From NCBI GenBank assembly GCA_004376375.1, contig SOJX01000076.1:1-64000 (forward strand): a stretch of 64,000 nt of DNA. The letters run 5' to 3'. This DNA is from Planctomycetota bacterium. Its GTDB lineage: Bacteria; Planctomycetota; E44-bin39. Below, in pieces: positions 6,755-16,196 of this stretch (position 1 is the first letter of the stretch; every line of letters starts with the position of its first letter). Position numbers and translations under genes: made by a program. The notes under the pieces were generated by a model, which did not search any database, was not told the origin of the DNA, and was given only the letters and a program-made list of their open reading frames with translations.

Positions 6755-9700
6755 TTACGTTCTTGGAATATTCCACTTTTTTCGTTTCAACCAGATGTAT
6801 TTTCGGCTCACACCCAGTTTGTCGGCGAGCTGGGATTCACTGTATCGATCCTGGTTTGCCAGGATGAATTCTTTCATGTATTGGTCAAGTGAAAGCTCGC
6901 GTGAAAGGCCTGTATCCGGTTCCGGTTTGTGTTCCTGGTCGCTCATTATTTCCTGTATATCGCTGACGGTAATGGCGTCACCTGCTCTCACGAGCGCCTG
7001 TTGAATTATATTGCGCAATTGTCTTATGTTGCCGGGATAATTGTAATCGTGCAATCTTGCAAGGGCTTCGGATTCGAGTGATTTCACCGGCACTTTCAGC
7101 TCTTCTGCAAACTCCTTGAGAAAGTGTTCGGCAAGAAGTGCAATATCTTCCAGCCTTTCACGGAGCGGAGGCAGGTCGATGCGGACCACGTTCAGCCTGT
7201 AAAAAAGGTCTTCGCGGAAAAGGCCCTGTTCAACGAGCTGTTCCAGCGGTGTATTGGCCGAACAGACCAGGCGAATGTCAACGGGAACAGGCATTGCGGC
7301 GCCGATCTGCCGTACTTCACGTTCCTCAATAACACGCAGGAGCCTTACCTGCATCTCGAGCGGCGTCGAGCCTATTTCATCCAGAAAGAGCGTACCGCTG
7401 TCCGCCGATTCAATAAGTCCTATCTTGTCAGAGTCGGCACCGGTAAACGAGCCTTTAATATGGCCGAAGAGTTCACTTTCAAGCAATGACTCCGTCATCG
7501 CGCCGCAATTGATTGATACAAAAGGTCCGGCGTTTCGACTGCCGTTGTAATGAAGCGCTTTGGCGACCAGCTCTTTTCCCGTTCCGGTTTCGCCGTATAT
7601 ATATACCGTCAGGTCGGTATCGGTAACGGAGTCCAGAATGCGGAACAGATCGCGCATGGGTTTTGAGCGCCCGACAATATTCATGTAACCGTACCGCGTG
7701 CGTATCTCTTCCTCCAGAGAGCGCATTTTTATATCACGCTTTTCCTGCTCAACTGCGCGAGTGATGATGGGTGCGACGCGCCCGGCAAACGCCTCGACGA
7801 AAATAAGGTCGGACCTGGTAAATGCAAATTCGAGCGAGGTGGAGTCGAGGTAGACCACACCGATTGTGCGATTTTCCATAACAATCGGCACGCAAAGCAC
7901 GGAATGCAGGCGGAGGTCCATTACGCTTCTGGCATTGCGCAGGGACTCATCCAGTGAAATATCTTTTACGAATCGCGACTTGCCGGTACGAATTACCTCC
8001 TTTACCATTGTGTGGCTTGCTTCGTATTCCGGCGACATGATTTCTTCGTCAAGGATGTTTCGCGCCGCCAGGTGTCTGAAATTATTATTCGCATCGACAA
8101 GAATAATAAAACCGCGCTCGGCGCTGGTGAAATCGAGGACCATCGCCAGGGCAAGGTTCAGGAGGCTCTTCACGTCGAGGTCGGTCGTTGCCAGGCGGGT
8201 AATCATGCCGAGAAGTGCAAGTCCCTGCCGGGGGACGAGGCTTTCATCAACGCCTGCGACTTTGAGTATCTCTTTTTTCAATGCAAGGTCTTCTTCGGAA
8301 GAGCCGGCCATCATCCCTATCGGGCGCTGCTCTTTCAGCCACTTGTCGACATCATCCAGAGGGCTGAAGAAAGGAGACTGTCGGAGGCTTTGCCTGTCGT
8401 ATCCTTCCGGCAGCGTGGAGGCAATATCTTCAAAAGCTTTTTCAGCTTCAGCGAAGTGCCTGGCGGTAAGTTCGACGTCATTTTTCGCAAGGCCGTGGAG
8501 CGCCAGGGTCAACGCAGCTTCAAAGATGCGGGCTGTATTTTCCGCCTGGCGGGCGGTTTTTAAAGCCTTGTTTGCATACTGTAGAGTTTTATCCGTATTT
8601 CCGGTCTTCGTTCCCCAACGCGCCCACAGGATATCAGCCTCAATCCTATTTGGAACGTTGAGCGGTATGCTTTCCAGTTCAGCAAGGGTTTTTTCAGCAG
8701 CCTCGACCTTCCCTGTTTCGATAAGCACTTCGGCCTTTGCCAGTCCAATGTATCCTTCGGTCCGCCCGCGGACCTTCAGTTTTTCAGCCTTCTGTATCAG
8801 CCCTCTGGCGCGTTTAATTTCCCCCATGAATGTAGCTAGCCGTACCCGGTCCGTAAGCGCAGTGACAAACCTGGTCGGGTTGTCGGATTCAACGAGTGCG
8901 CATGCTTCGTCCAAATCTTTTACGGCAGCATCAATATCGCCGCATAGAGTTGAGAAAACTTCGGCACGAGCTATAAGAACAAAAGCTTCCATGTCTCTGG
9001 CTTTTGAATTTCTTGCAGTTTCCAGCGCTCTATTCAGGTTATCAAGCGCGAGGCCGGCGTTTCCCAAGACTTTATACGCACCCCCGCGGGACAACAGCGC
9101 GTTCTGTCGGAGAAGAGGGCTGTCCATGCTTTCAGCAAGCTCAGCCACCTCTTCGTAGAAAGAGAGCGCTTCCCTTGTCCGGCCGCAGTCAAAGTGAACA
9201 CTGCCAATGGAAATGAGGGCAATTCCGTAGCTGATTCGGTCCCCCAGGATCTGAAACAGTTGTTTTGCGGAAGTATATGCATCAAGCGCCTTATCATTTT
9301 CGTTGAGATCCAGAAAGACGTTGGCGGCATTTGACCTGACATAAGCAACGCTGCGCAATCTCCCTATCTCTTCGTTTCTTTTCAGGGCGATTTGATAGTG
9401 GTGCAGCGCTTTTTCATGTTTTCCCTTGTACCAGTAAGAAATGCCCAAAATGTTGTGGAGTTCGGCGAAGTAGATTTTTGTGGTTTTTCGCTTCAGCATA
9501 CGACGCGCGTGCCTGGCAGCGTCGCTGAACTTTCCGCGGCGATAATGGAGGCCTGTAATATAGTAGTCAAGCAGATTAATCTCGTCTATTCTGGAACGTT
9601 GGGACGCGAATATCCGGCGGGCTTCCGTCCAGCAGTCGCCGGCTTTTTGCAGATCGCCCATGTGCTCGGCAATCCGCCCCTTTTGAGTAAGAATTTCGGC

Positions 9701-12091
9701 ATGAAGCCGGTTCCTGCCTTTTGCGCCAATCTGCTTTTCAATCGTTTCAAGGAATCGCTGGGCCTCTTCTAATGCACCGGGGCTTATGGAAATGCTGATT
9801 TTCGCGGCCAGGACCTTAATCGCCAGTTCGGGAAACTGCCACAATGAATCATGGTCGGCTACGCGCAGGCACTCCTGTATCTTTTCCACATTCGCACCCG
9901 TACGGTGGTAAATCCTCATCAACCTGTGGAGGGATCTGTACCATTCTTCAGTATGGGAAGGCAGATTTCTACGCAACGCCTCATAGAGACGAACGGCACT
10001 CGACTGTGCCATTACCTGTTCGGCATGCTCCGCCGCTTCCCAGAGAAGCGGTATGAGAGTATCAGCCTCGATACCGGCCTTTTCAGCCTGAAGAGCGCGC
10101 TCAATGACGTCTGCGCCTGTTTTTACATAGTATTCATATATATTCGCATACAAGCTGCGTCGGCGGTCTTCCGGAATCGAATTCAGCGCCAGCTCGGCCA
10201 TTTTAGCGCTTCTGAAAAAGTACCTGCTTTTTTCATCCAAAACCAGGATCGTACTGGCCGTAAGATGCTCAATCGAAGCGGCACACGCCTCGGCCGGGAT
10301 CCCAGCCGCAACCAGCACAAGCTCGAAGTTTCCCGGCCGCGCTATGCAGGCAATCGCCTCGACAACCGCGCGCTCATCTTCTGACAGCTTTTCCAATCGA
10401 TGCCTGAGGACTTCCTCGCCGGCCCCCGGCAGCTCTGTCGTGGGCAATATCACGCTTGTTCGCCATTCCCCGGTCTCGTAAAAGAGAGCGCCGGAATCGA
10501 AAAGCTGCTGGATTGTCTGCATAAGGATAAGGGGATTACCGCCGGATGCGCTGATAACTCTGGCGGCAACCTGATCCGGCAGTCCGGTGCCGCCCAGCAT
10601 TGATGAAATCAGTTTTCTGAATGCGTCATCGGAAAACGGAGCGAGCGGCATGCGCGCTGCAATCTCGAGGTTAATCATACGGTCAATAAGCTCAATTGTT
10701 CTGTGAGTCTCTTCTATTTCCGTGTTGCAGCAGCAAAGCACAAGCAAAGGCACCCGTTTTTCATCTTCATTCTTAAGTCTCGTAAGACGGGCAAGATGCT
10801 CGAGGAGGGCCAGAGTATCGTCGTCGGCTTCTTCCATGTCGTCGATCACCAGAAGCAAAGGCTGTTGCTTTGCGGCCTCAAGAAAGAGGAGCGCGGACTC
10901 ATGCATGATCCTGCCGGGCTCGTCGAAATCAGCAGACTCTGTTTTTCCTGTCAGGATTTCAACGACAGAGGAGAACCGTTTAATGATTTTCCTGGGTATA
11001 ACCGTGGTAATTTTTCGCACAGCGTCGGCGAAAGGACCGAAGGGCCGGCTTTTTGATATTGTGCTCCTTGTATGAAGGAGCATAATGCCGCCCAACTGCG
11101 CATAATGGCCGACCTCCCGCATGAGGCGGCTTTTGCCTATGCCTGTTTCTCCGGTAATGAACCAGACCGCAGGGTCCCTGACGTCAGTCTCGGGTGAGTC
11201 GATCAGCGATTGAAGTTTATTCAGCTCTTCATCCCGGCCGACGAACCCGCCGCTCAGCAGATAGGCCCTGGCAGTTTCAATCGTTTCTTCTTCAAGCGAA
11301 ATATTCATCGCCTGGGAAAGCGCGCGATTGACTTCGTTGGCCGTGTAATAACGCGATGCGGGGTCACGCTCGAGAAGGCGGAGAACAATCTGCTCCAGTT
11401 CGACCGGGACGTTCTCGTCAAACTTCCGCGGCGGCTCGGGTTCGGCTGATGCCTGCAACCGCAAAGCTTCAATGGCAGAATCGCGTTCAAACGGTCTCTT
11501 GCCTGTAAGGGCTTCGTAGAGAACGACGCCCAGCGAGTAAAGGTCAGAGCGCGGGTCGCCGAGCTCGCCGCGAACAACCTCGGGCGCAGCATAACCGATC
11601 GTGCCACGCATGGCGCCAGAAACCGGCGTCTCAGTCGTCGCCAGGCCAAAATCTATCAGTCTGGCGATGCCTTCCCTATTAATAATGACATTACCCGGTT
11701 TCACATCGTAGTGGATTACGCCGCGTGAATGGATGTGCTGAAGCGCGCGAAGAACCTGTGCGAAAAGACGAGACTTGTCCGCGTAGTCCAGCTTCCTGCA
11801 GGACTCGACTATGTTCCTGCCTTCAATATATTCTGAGGTGTAAAACCAGAAGCCGGACTCCTCATCGAAGCCAAAGTCATAAACTTGCGCGATGTTGGGA
11901 TGTTTGAGCTTGGTAAGTATGGTGAACTCATGCCGCATCAGCTCGAGATGCCGCGTGCCCGGTGCCTCAAGCAACTTAAGCGCAAGTATCTCACCATGTT
12001 CAAGCTCGTCCTTTACAAGATAAACCTTCCCCGCTGCTCCCTCGCCGAGAAGCTTCTCAACTTCATAACGATTTGCGATGACTTTGGACAA
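6755..12091 (-). CDS. Ser/Thr kinase-ATPase-TPR-GAF-sigma54 activator (module 1)
   Basis: About 1778 residues. The frame opens at 12127, but the TTG at 12091-12089 follows GAGG and aligns with the start of the paralogue at 40986. Domains: protein kinase 1-280 (GEGAAGKVYLV, ALK lysine, HYDVKPGN, DFG), so catalytically intact; AAA ATPase about 300-650 (GETGIGKS Walker A); TPR-like helices about 700-1270; GAF about 1320-1470; sigma54 AAA+ about 1490-1730 (GETGTGKE, GSFTGA); Fis-type HTH at the end (LGVSRKYIWLKRKKW). The loop that contacts sigma54 reads GSFTGA, not GAFTGA. It most likely senses a signal by kinase and GAF domains, binds TGTGCT-N3-AGCACA and drives the adjacent lipoprotein operons. 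Confidence 0.9.
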   Translation of the reverse strand: MSKVIANRYEVEKLLGEGAAGKVYLVKDELEHGEILALKLLEAPGTRHLELMRHEFTILTKLKHPNIAQVYDFGFDEESGFWFYTSEYIEGRNIVESCRKLDYADKSRLFAQVLRALQHIHSRGVIHYDVKPGNVIINREGIARLIDFGLATTETPVSGAMRGTIGYAAPEVVRGELGDPRSDLYSLGVVLYEALTGKRPFERDSAIEALRLQASAEPEPPRKFDENVPVELEQIVLRLLERDPASRYYTANEVNRALSQAMNISLEEETIETARAYLLSGGFVGRDEELNKLQSLIDSPETDVRDPAVWFITGETGIGKSRLMREVGHYAQLGGIMLLHTRSTISKSRPFGPFADAVRKITTVIPRKIIKRFSSVVEILTGKTESADFDEPGRIMHESALLFLEAAKQQPLLLVIDDMEEADDDTLALLEHLARLTRLKNEDEKRVPLLVLCCCNTEIEETHRTIELIDRMINLEIAARMPLAPFSDDAFRKLISSMLGGTGLPDQVAARVISASGGNPLILMQTIQQLFDSGALFYETGEWRTSVILPTTELPGAGEEVLRHRLEKLSEDERAVVEAIACIARPGNFELVLVAAGIPAEACAASIEHLTASTILVLDEKSRYFFRSAKMAELALNSIPEDRRRSLYANIYEYYVKTGADVIERALQAEKAGIEADTLIPLLWEAAEHAEQVMAQSSAVRLYEALRRNLPSHTEEWYRSLHRLMRIYHRTGANVEKIQECLRVADHDSLWQFPELAIKVLAAKISISISPGALEEAQRFLETIEKQIGAKGRNRLHAEILTQKGRIAEHMGDLQKAGDCWTEARRIFASQRSRIDEINLLDYYITGLHYRRGKFSDAARHARRMLKRKTTKIYFAELHNILGISYWYKGKHEKALHHYQIALKRNEEIGRLRSVAYVRSNAANVFLDLNENDKALDAYTSAKQLFQILGDRISYGIALISIGSVHFDCGRTREALSFYEEVAELAESMDSPLLRQNALLSRGGAYKVLGNAGLALDNLNRALETARNSKARDMEAFVLIARAEVFSTLCGDIDAAVKDLDEACALVESDNPTRFVTALTDRVRLATFMGEIKRARGLIQKAEKLKVRGRTEGYIGLAKAEVLIETGKVEAAEKTLAELESIPLNVPNRIEADILWARWGTKTGNTDKTLQYANKALKTARQAENTARIFEAALTLALHGLAKNDVELTARHFAEAEKAFEDIASTLPEGYDRQSLRQSPFFSPLDDVDKWLKEQRPIGMMAGSSEEDLALKKEILKVAGVDESLVPRQGLALLGMITRLATTDLDVKSLLNLALAMVLDFTSAERGFIILVDANNNFRHLAARNILDEEIMSPEYEASHTMVKEVIRTGKSRFVKDISLDESLRNARSVMDLRLHSVLCVPIVMENRTIGVVYLDSTSLEFAFTRSDLIFVEAFAGRVAPIITRAVEQEKRDIKMRSLEEEIRTRYGYMNIVGRSKPMRDLFRILDSVTDTDLTVYIYGETGTGKELVAKALHYNGSRNAGPFVSINCGAMTESLLESELFGHIKGSFTGADSDKIGLIESADSGTLFLDEIGSTPLEMQVRLLRVIEEREVRQIGAAMPVPVDIRLVCSANTPLEQLVEQGLFREDLFYRLNVVRIDLPPLRERLEDIALLAEHFLKEFAEELKVPVKSLESEALARLHDYNYPGNIRQLRNIIQQALVRAGDAITVSDIQEIMSDQEHKPEPDTGLSRELSLDQYMKEFILANQDRYSESQLADKLGVSRKYIWLKRKKWNIPRT

Positions 12092-12126
12092 AGTTACCTC
12101 GCAGGTTCCACGGCAAAGTACTACCA

Positions 12127-12214
12127 ATCATAACCGGATTCAAGCTAAAAAGTTCCAAGCCATTGGTGATATATCGTTTCCGCGCAGATGTGTTTCCGTA
12201 AGCAGTTGATTCTC
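12127..12214. repeat. Conserved upstream block shared by two activator genes, copy 1
   Basis: About 80 bp differ at very few positions from 41032-41109. The identity stops sharply at TTGATTCTC, where an integrase fragment begins in this copy. Confidence 0.8.
12128..12156 (-). promoter_or_regulatory. Candidate ECF-type promoter of the module 1 activator
   Basis: Minus strand: GGAACTT (12156-12150), 15 bases, GTTATGA (12134-12128), close to the ECF-type consensus GGAACTT-N15/16-GTC. The same sequence stands before the module 4 activator. A start site here would lie upstream of the TTG start chosen at 12091. Inferred from sequence only. Confidence 0.35.
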
Positions 12215-12215
12215 C

Positions 12216-12410
12216 AGGCACACTTTCGCGATGAGGTTGAACAAAGCCGGCGTGGACCTAAAGACCATGCAGGCGCTGATGCGGCACTCGTCGCCCGTCC
12301 TGACTCTGGGAGTGTATCGCCCACGAAAAACCGGGGACATGTACTTGTTACGTGTCCCCGGTTTTATTGCAGCTTTTTGCAGGAACATGCAGAAAGCTGT
12401 TTCTTTTTAA
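12216..12410 (+). pseudogene. Tyrosine recombinase (phage-type integrase) C-terminal fragment
   Basis: The + frame reads RHTFAMRLNKAGVDLKTMQ, then ALMRHSSPVLTLGVYRP, and continues to TAA at 12408-12410. This holds the catalytic Arg-His-Thr block, the second His (RHSS) and the Tyr (GVY) of tyrosine recombinases. There is no start codon and the N-terminal two thirds are missing: the fragment begins exactly where the conserved activator upstream block ends. It is a dead remnant of a mobile element. Confidence 0.75.
12326..12365 (-). terminator. Strong hairpin terminator
   Basis: Stem AAAACCGGGGACATGTA (12327-12343) pairs with 12349-12365 over 17 positions with one G-T wobble, loop CTTGT. On the minus strand it is followed by five T, so it can end the leftward transcript of the 12784-18285 operon. 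It also overlaps the integrase fragment. Confidence 0.7.
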
Positions 12411-12608
12411 CTCCCGCCCGTATGACAAATCCAGTCAATTAATGCTGTTTCACTGCATCGAGATGCACCCGGCTGCAGCCAGATGAAACTAAACCTGGCA
12501 AGTTCGTGGCAAGTGAACGCCAAGAGACTTATTGATACACTGTTATGGTTGATATAAAATGAAGGGTTTTATGATCGATAGTTATGACTCCAAGTACGTA
12601 ATGTATCT

Positions 12609-12791
12609 TTACGCGGCCTTTTTGTCTGCTTTCTTGGCTTCAATTTTCTGTTCGCGCCCGCGTTTTTTCCGGAACTTGTCAAGGTTCTTTTCCGATTTCC
12701 TGACAAGCTTCTTAAGGAGCGCTGCCAGCGTTTCCGGTTTGATTTTGTAGTTCGTAAGTCTGTAGATTACAGCGCTTCTGGAATCAGTTTT
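12609..12791 (-). other. Open frame without start codon, after esterase gene
   Basis: Within the 370-base gap between the terminator and the esterase gene, the minus strand holds an open frame of about 60 codons ending at TAA 12611-12609: SAVIYRLTNYKIKPETLAAL, then a Lys/Arg-rich tail. No ATG, GTG or TTG start is present, and it overlaps the end of the esterase gene. It may be a decayed gene end or chance. Nothing else was seen in this gap. Confidence 0.25.
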
Positions 12792-13629
12792 TCAGATTAA
12801 AGCCCTTCACCCACTGCCAGGCGGCTGCGCGGGCGTGCCACTTTGCTTCTTCAATCCTGTGACCGCAGCCGTTGTATACTTCGCAGTGTGCGGTGTAGCC
12901 CATAGCTTTCATGTTCTCCGCTTCGGTCACTACCCCGGGATAAAATCCGGTGCCGGTGTCCTGGTCGCCCACCGCGTAGTAATATTTTGCGCCGCCTGGA
13001 CGCTCCGGTGGTATTGCAACGCCCCCGCCTGAGCCTGGAAACGTCATCACTGCCGCGACAAAGTTCTGGTTACTGTTCGTAATCCCGATAGCGATGTTTC
13101 CACCCGCGCTCCATCCTGCAAGATAGTAGCGTGCCTTGTCGACGTTGTATTCGGCCTCGAGCTTCTGGTACGCGTGCTGCAGCCTGGCCACGAGGAGGTC
13201 GAAGTTGTTGTAGTTGTTCAAATCCACGATAATGACCGCGTCGGCGTCGGCAACGGCCTTCCACTCGAAAATCTTCTCGTTGAACAGGAAGACGACGGGA
13301 GAGGCAAAGCTTTCCGAGTAAGAGACAGGGATGTAGACGTAGTAGGAGCCGGATGTGTCCCAGGTTCCTTCTTTGCCCGGGGCGATGTTCCCGCCGGAAC
13401 CGAAAGAGGGGTCGACGTTGACGTTACCGGCACCGGTTCCTCCGCCCGTTCCGGTCCCCGTTCCCGTTCCGCTTCCGTTTGGTCCGCTGTCCGTTCCGGT
13501 ACCTGTTCCACCGGTCGCCGTGGGAGCCGTGCCCAGGGAAGTATTGCTGCCGTTTTTGCCTCCACATCCGTACGATCCCGTAATAAGGAAGGTAATAATA
13601 ACAAGTATAATCAGCGCTTTATTATTCAT
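12784..13629 (-). CDS. Lipoprotein alpha/beta-hydrolase (esterase-like)
   Basis: 281 residues. Short signal, lipobox SYGC, then GGKNGSNTS and a (GT)n linker to about residue 75. The hydrolase domain has the nucleophile elbow LAGWSAGGNI (GxSxG) near residue 170, an acidic residue in GDQDTGTGFY, and a His in NGCGHRIEEA. Closest in layout to phospholipase/carboxylesterase and LpqC-like families. It is the last gene of the module 2 operon, ahead of the hairpin at 12326. Predicted to be exposed on the cell envelope; substrate unknown. Confidence 0.75.
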   Translation of the reverse strand: MNNKALIILVIITFLITGSYGCGGKNGSNTSLGTAPTATGGTGTGTDSGPNGSGTGTGTGTGGGTGAGNVNVDPSFGSGGNIAPGKEGTWDTSGSYYVYIPVSYSESFASPVVFLFNEKIFEWKAVADADAVIIVDLNNYNNFDLLVARLQHAYQKLEAEYNVDKARYYLAGWSAGGNIAIGITNSNQNFVAAVMTFPGSGGGVAIPPERPGGAKYYYAVGDQDTGTGFYPGVVTEAENMKAMGYTAHCEVYNGCGHRIEEAKWHARAAAWQWVKGFNLKN

Positions 13630-13657
13630 GAATATCCTCCTTGTATGTTATTGCCAA

Positions 13658-15436
13658 TCACTTGGATCCGCGAGGGCCTTTGTATTCCGTATCCCTTATC
13701 CAGCGCTTGAATTCCTTTTCAACCTCAGATATTTTCCTGCACAGAACCTTCTCCATATCTCCAGTGGATGAGGGATCAACTTTGCGGCCGTTCACGTCCC
13801 TGAGGTATTTGAGAAATCCTTTCCTGTAGGGCGATTTTTTATGAGTCAGGAAGAATATAAACCCGCCGCATTCGTTGTAGCAGAGCATCCGCTTACTGTT
13901 GAAATGTTTGACCCAGTCGGCGATCAATTCCGCAAGCGGTATTAATTCATTCTTTCGCAGTGATTCTTTCAGGTACCAGAACCGGGTGTTATGGTTGAAT
14001 TCATTTTCAATTTCGAAGTTGACGGCCAGACCTTCATCGAACCAGGCCTGCATGAGCGGGACCTTATCGAGCACGAAAGTCCAGAAGAACTGGTGTGCTC
14101 CCTCATGACCGAGGTTGGCAAGAGTGCCTGAGTAATCATCATTGCCCAGCCACCGGCTCACGACCGGCCGCCCTTCGACTGCGAACTCGAAGTACCCGAA
14201 AGTCCGGTCTACCCGGCAGCCGGTACCCCTCGTCATCCCTGCGAATTTCTTGAGCTTTTCATGCTCCTTGAAGACTATCAGGTTCAGTTTCTCCTTGCGT
14301 TTCGGCTTTATTTCATAGAAGTCACGGTAGCGTTTGTGCATTCGCTCCATCTTCGTAAGGGCTTTCCTGACGAATTTGCTACCCATGTTCGAGACGATGC
14401 GGTAGCGCCTGCTTGTCTTTACCTTCATGCCGGGAGCTGCCCGTTTTGCGATTGAGACAGCATCCCGTTTGCCTTTTTTCTCGAGCTTCAACGTCTTCTG
14501 GATTTGTCCTTTGCCCTGGCGGCCGAAAACGAGTTTTACGCGGTTTCCAGGCTTTTTTCTCTCAAGCGCCATTTTCAGGTCGGATATATCAGAAACCTTC
14601 TTTCCGTCAACACTAGTGATAACATCTCCAACCTTCAGGCCGGCCTTGTGCGCGGGGCTGTCTTCGATTACCTGCGTGACTTTAAGGCCATCCTGACCGG
14701 GACTCAGCATCACACCGAGCCAGATTTTATCTTCATTTTCCGCCGGTTCAGATGGATGAAGATTTGCCTGCCAGTCAACAGAGCCCGCACACAGGTTCGG
14801 AGGTGGTGGAGTATGGCCGCCGGGAAAAGTCTTTACTTCCGTTTTGTATCCCCTGGCTTTCATTACATCTGCCTGGGACTGCACGGCTGAAGGACTGTCG
14901 TGGGTTCCGACTATATAGTAGATGGAGATTTCCCTGCGCAGGTTGAAGTTGTACCCCATCCAGTTTCCGGTCGCCATCGGTATCACGCCGGCGAAATGCT
15001 CCGAGTATTTCTGCGCCATCGTGAACGCCATCGTTCCGCCGCCGGAGAAGCCGGTTGAGAAACATTTTCCATCGTCAACGGAAAACCTTTCGTGCGTGTC
15101 TTTCCACATCGCCTCGATAGCGGTGGCGATTGGACCGCCCGGGCCGTTACGCGCGTTGTTCGAGCCCACTGCAATCCAGCCGTTGCGTTCACAGGCAGCC
15201 TTGAAAAGACCTAGAATCGACGCTCCGTGTCCACTAGGGCTGAAGCAATACAGGATGGGCCATTTCTTCTTTGGCGTATATTTACGGGGCAGGTAACACA
15301 CGTAACTCTGGCTGTTGTCATGTTTGCACTTAAGTACCGCAGCCTTTCCCGGTGCAGGATTTCCCTGGGCCGATACCGTCGTACATTTGCACAGAAAAAG
15401 CGCCAGAATACATGCTATCGAAATCATCCTCGGCAT
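13658..15436 (-). CDS. Secreted esterase-PDZ-gluzincin peptidase fusion
   Basis: 592 residues from the ATG at 15436-15434, which has GGAGGA upstream; the frame is open farther but low in coding sense. Signal peptide ends VSAQ (signal peptidase I type); unlike its neighbours it has no Gly/Thr linker. Domain 1 (about 30-250): esterase with TGFSGGGT nucleophile elbow and a late His (FPGGH). Domain 2 (about 275-350): PDZ (WLGVMLSPGQ, SPAHKAGLKVGDVI). Domain 3 (about 380-590): gluzincin-like peptidase with GHEGAHQ and WFDEGLAVNFE, where the Glu is the probable third zinc ligand, as in DUF1570-type proteins. Three enzyme or binding domains on one chain are unusual. Probably a periplasmic or secreted degradative enzyme. 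Confidence 0.8.
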   Translation of the reverse strand: MPRMISIACILALFLCKCTTVSAQGNPAPGKAAVLKCKHDNSQSYVCYLPRKYTPKKKWPILYCFSPSGHGASILGLFKAACERNGWIAVGSNNARNGPGGPIATAIEAMWKDTHERFSVDDGKCFSTGFSGGGTMAFTMAQKYSEHFAGVIPMATGNWMGYNFNLRREISIYYIVGTHDSPSAVQSQADVMKARGYKTEVKTFPGGHTPPPPNLCAGSVDWQANLHPSEPAENEDKIWLGVMLSPGQDGLKVTQVIEDSPAHKAGLKVGDVITSVDGKKVSDISDLKMALERKKPGNRVKLVFGRQGKGQIQKTLKLEKKGKRDAVSIAKRAAPGMKVKTSRRYRIVSNMGSKFVRKALTKMERMHKRYRDFYEIKPKRKEKLNLIVFKEHEKLKKFAGMTRGTGCRVDRTFGYFEFAVEGRPVVSRWLGNDDYSGTLANLGHEGAHQFFWTFVLDKVPLMQAWFDEGLAVNFEIENEFNHNTRFWYLKESLRKNELIPLAELIADWVKHFNSKRMLCYNECGGFIFFLTHKKSPYRKGFLKYLRDVNGRKVDPSSTGDMEKVLCRKISEVEKEFKRWIRDTEYKGPRGSK

Positions 15437-15557
15437 TGCAGGAATCCTCCTTCTGGACTCGAAGCGGCTGGCCGCCACCAGCCGCTTCGCAGTCGGGGGA
15501 GAGAAAAGGGATATCGCTACATTACCTGATTCACTATATAGTTCGTGCCGCTGCCAA

Positions 15558-16115
15558 TCAAGGATCTTTGCTGAACGGGCACATGGGTCCGCCTCCAGAG
15601 CCCGACCCTCCGCCAGAGCTACCGCCTCCGGAGCCACCGCCTGAACCGCCACCTGAAGTTCCGGGTGTGTAATCCGCAACCTGAACTGTCATATAGCAGG
15701 TCAGGCCAGCGGAATCTTTGGCACAAAGCTTGTCCGTGCAACCTCCGTAAGGACCAGCCGTGTAAGAGCCGACGCCGGTGTCAGGATCAAAAGAGCCCTG
15801 AGGCTCGCCCCCGCCATAACTCTGAATATCGCTGGCATCCTCATACCCGAACTGATACGGAGGGGTTCCGCCTACCACCTGAAAACTCACCGTATAGTTT
15901 TTAAGAGTGCTGGTCGAAGGAGGTTCAAAGCTGAAGCCGCCGGATCCTCCCCCAGAGCCAGACGGTGTTCCCGTCATACCTGACGGGTCTCCTGCCGAGG
16001 CGCCTAAGGTACTGGCGTTATCTTTCGACTTTTTGCTGCAGCCCAGAGTACACAATCCCACCATGGCGCACAGAAGAAGAATTCCGAGTATGCCGGTCCA
16101 CCGAAAACGTCTCAT
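15558..16115 (-). CDS. Lipoprotein with Ig-like fold and C-terminal Gly/Ser tail
   Basis: 185 residues from the ATG at 16115-16113, preceded by GGAGG. Signal segment, lipobox TLGC, SKKSKDNAS and a Gly/Ser linker. The middle (about 75-155) reads like a putative Ig-like or PKD-type beta domain: the phrase VSFQVVGGTPPYQFGY is typical of such repeats, followed by two or three cysteines. A second long Gly/Ser linker and a short PMCPFSKDP end follow. The C-terminal linker suggests a missing or very short second domain. Likely a surface spacer or binding protein; no enzyme motif is visible. Confidence 0.65.
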   Translation of the reverse strand: MRRFRWTGILGILLLCAMVGLCTLGCSKKSKDNASTLGASAGDPSGMTGTPSGSGGGSGGFSFEPPSTSTLKNYTVSFQVVGGTPPYQFGYEDASDIQSYGGGEPQGSFDPDTGVGSYTAGPYGGCTDKLCAKDSAGLTCYMTVQVADYTPGTSGGGSGGGSGGGSSGGGSGSGGGPMCPFSKDP

Positions 16116-16154
16116 ATTCAATCCTCCTAACACGAGTTGAGTTTCCGAGTTCAC

Positions 16155-16196
16155 TTAATCTGCCAGGTCGACGACCCAGGCTTCATGGTGGTCGAT
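16155..16196 (-). other. In-frame tail after TGA: CAP terminal strand
   Basis: After the TGA the same frame continues IDHHEAWVVDLAD and ends at TAA (16157-16155). The motif WVVDL is the normal last beta-strand of a CAP domain and is shared with the tail at 16863-16907. The TGA is followed by A. Confidence 0.65.

Larger units (their letters stand above)
6542..6778. repeat. Duplicated enhancer-promoter block, copy 2
   Basis: Second copy of the block at 2241-2476. Its right end lies inside the activator gene (codons for KWNIPRT and stop, 6778-6755). Because the intact activator is here, this is the likely parent copy. Confidence 0.8.
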
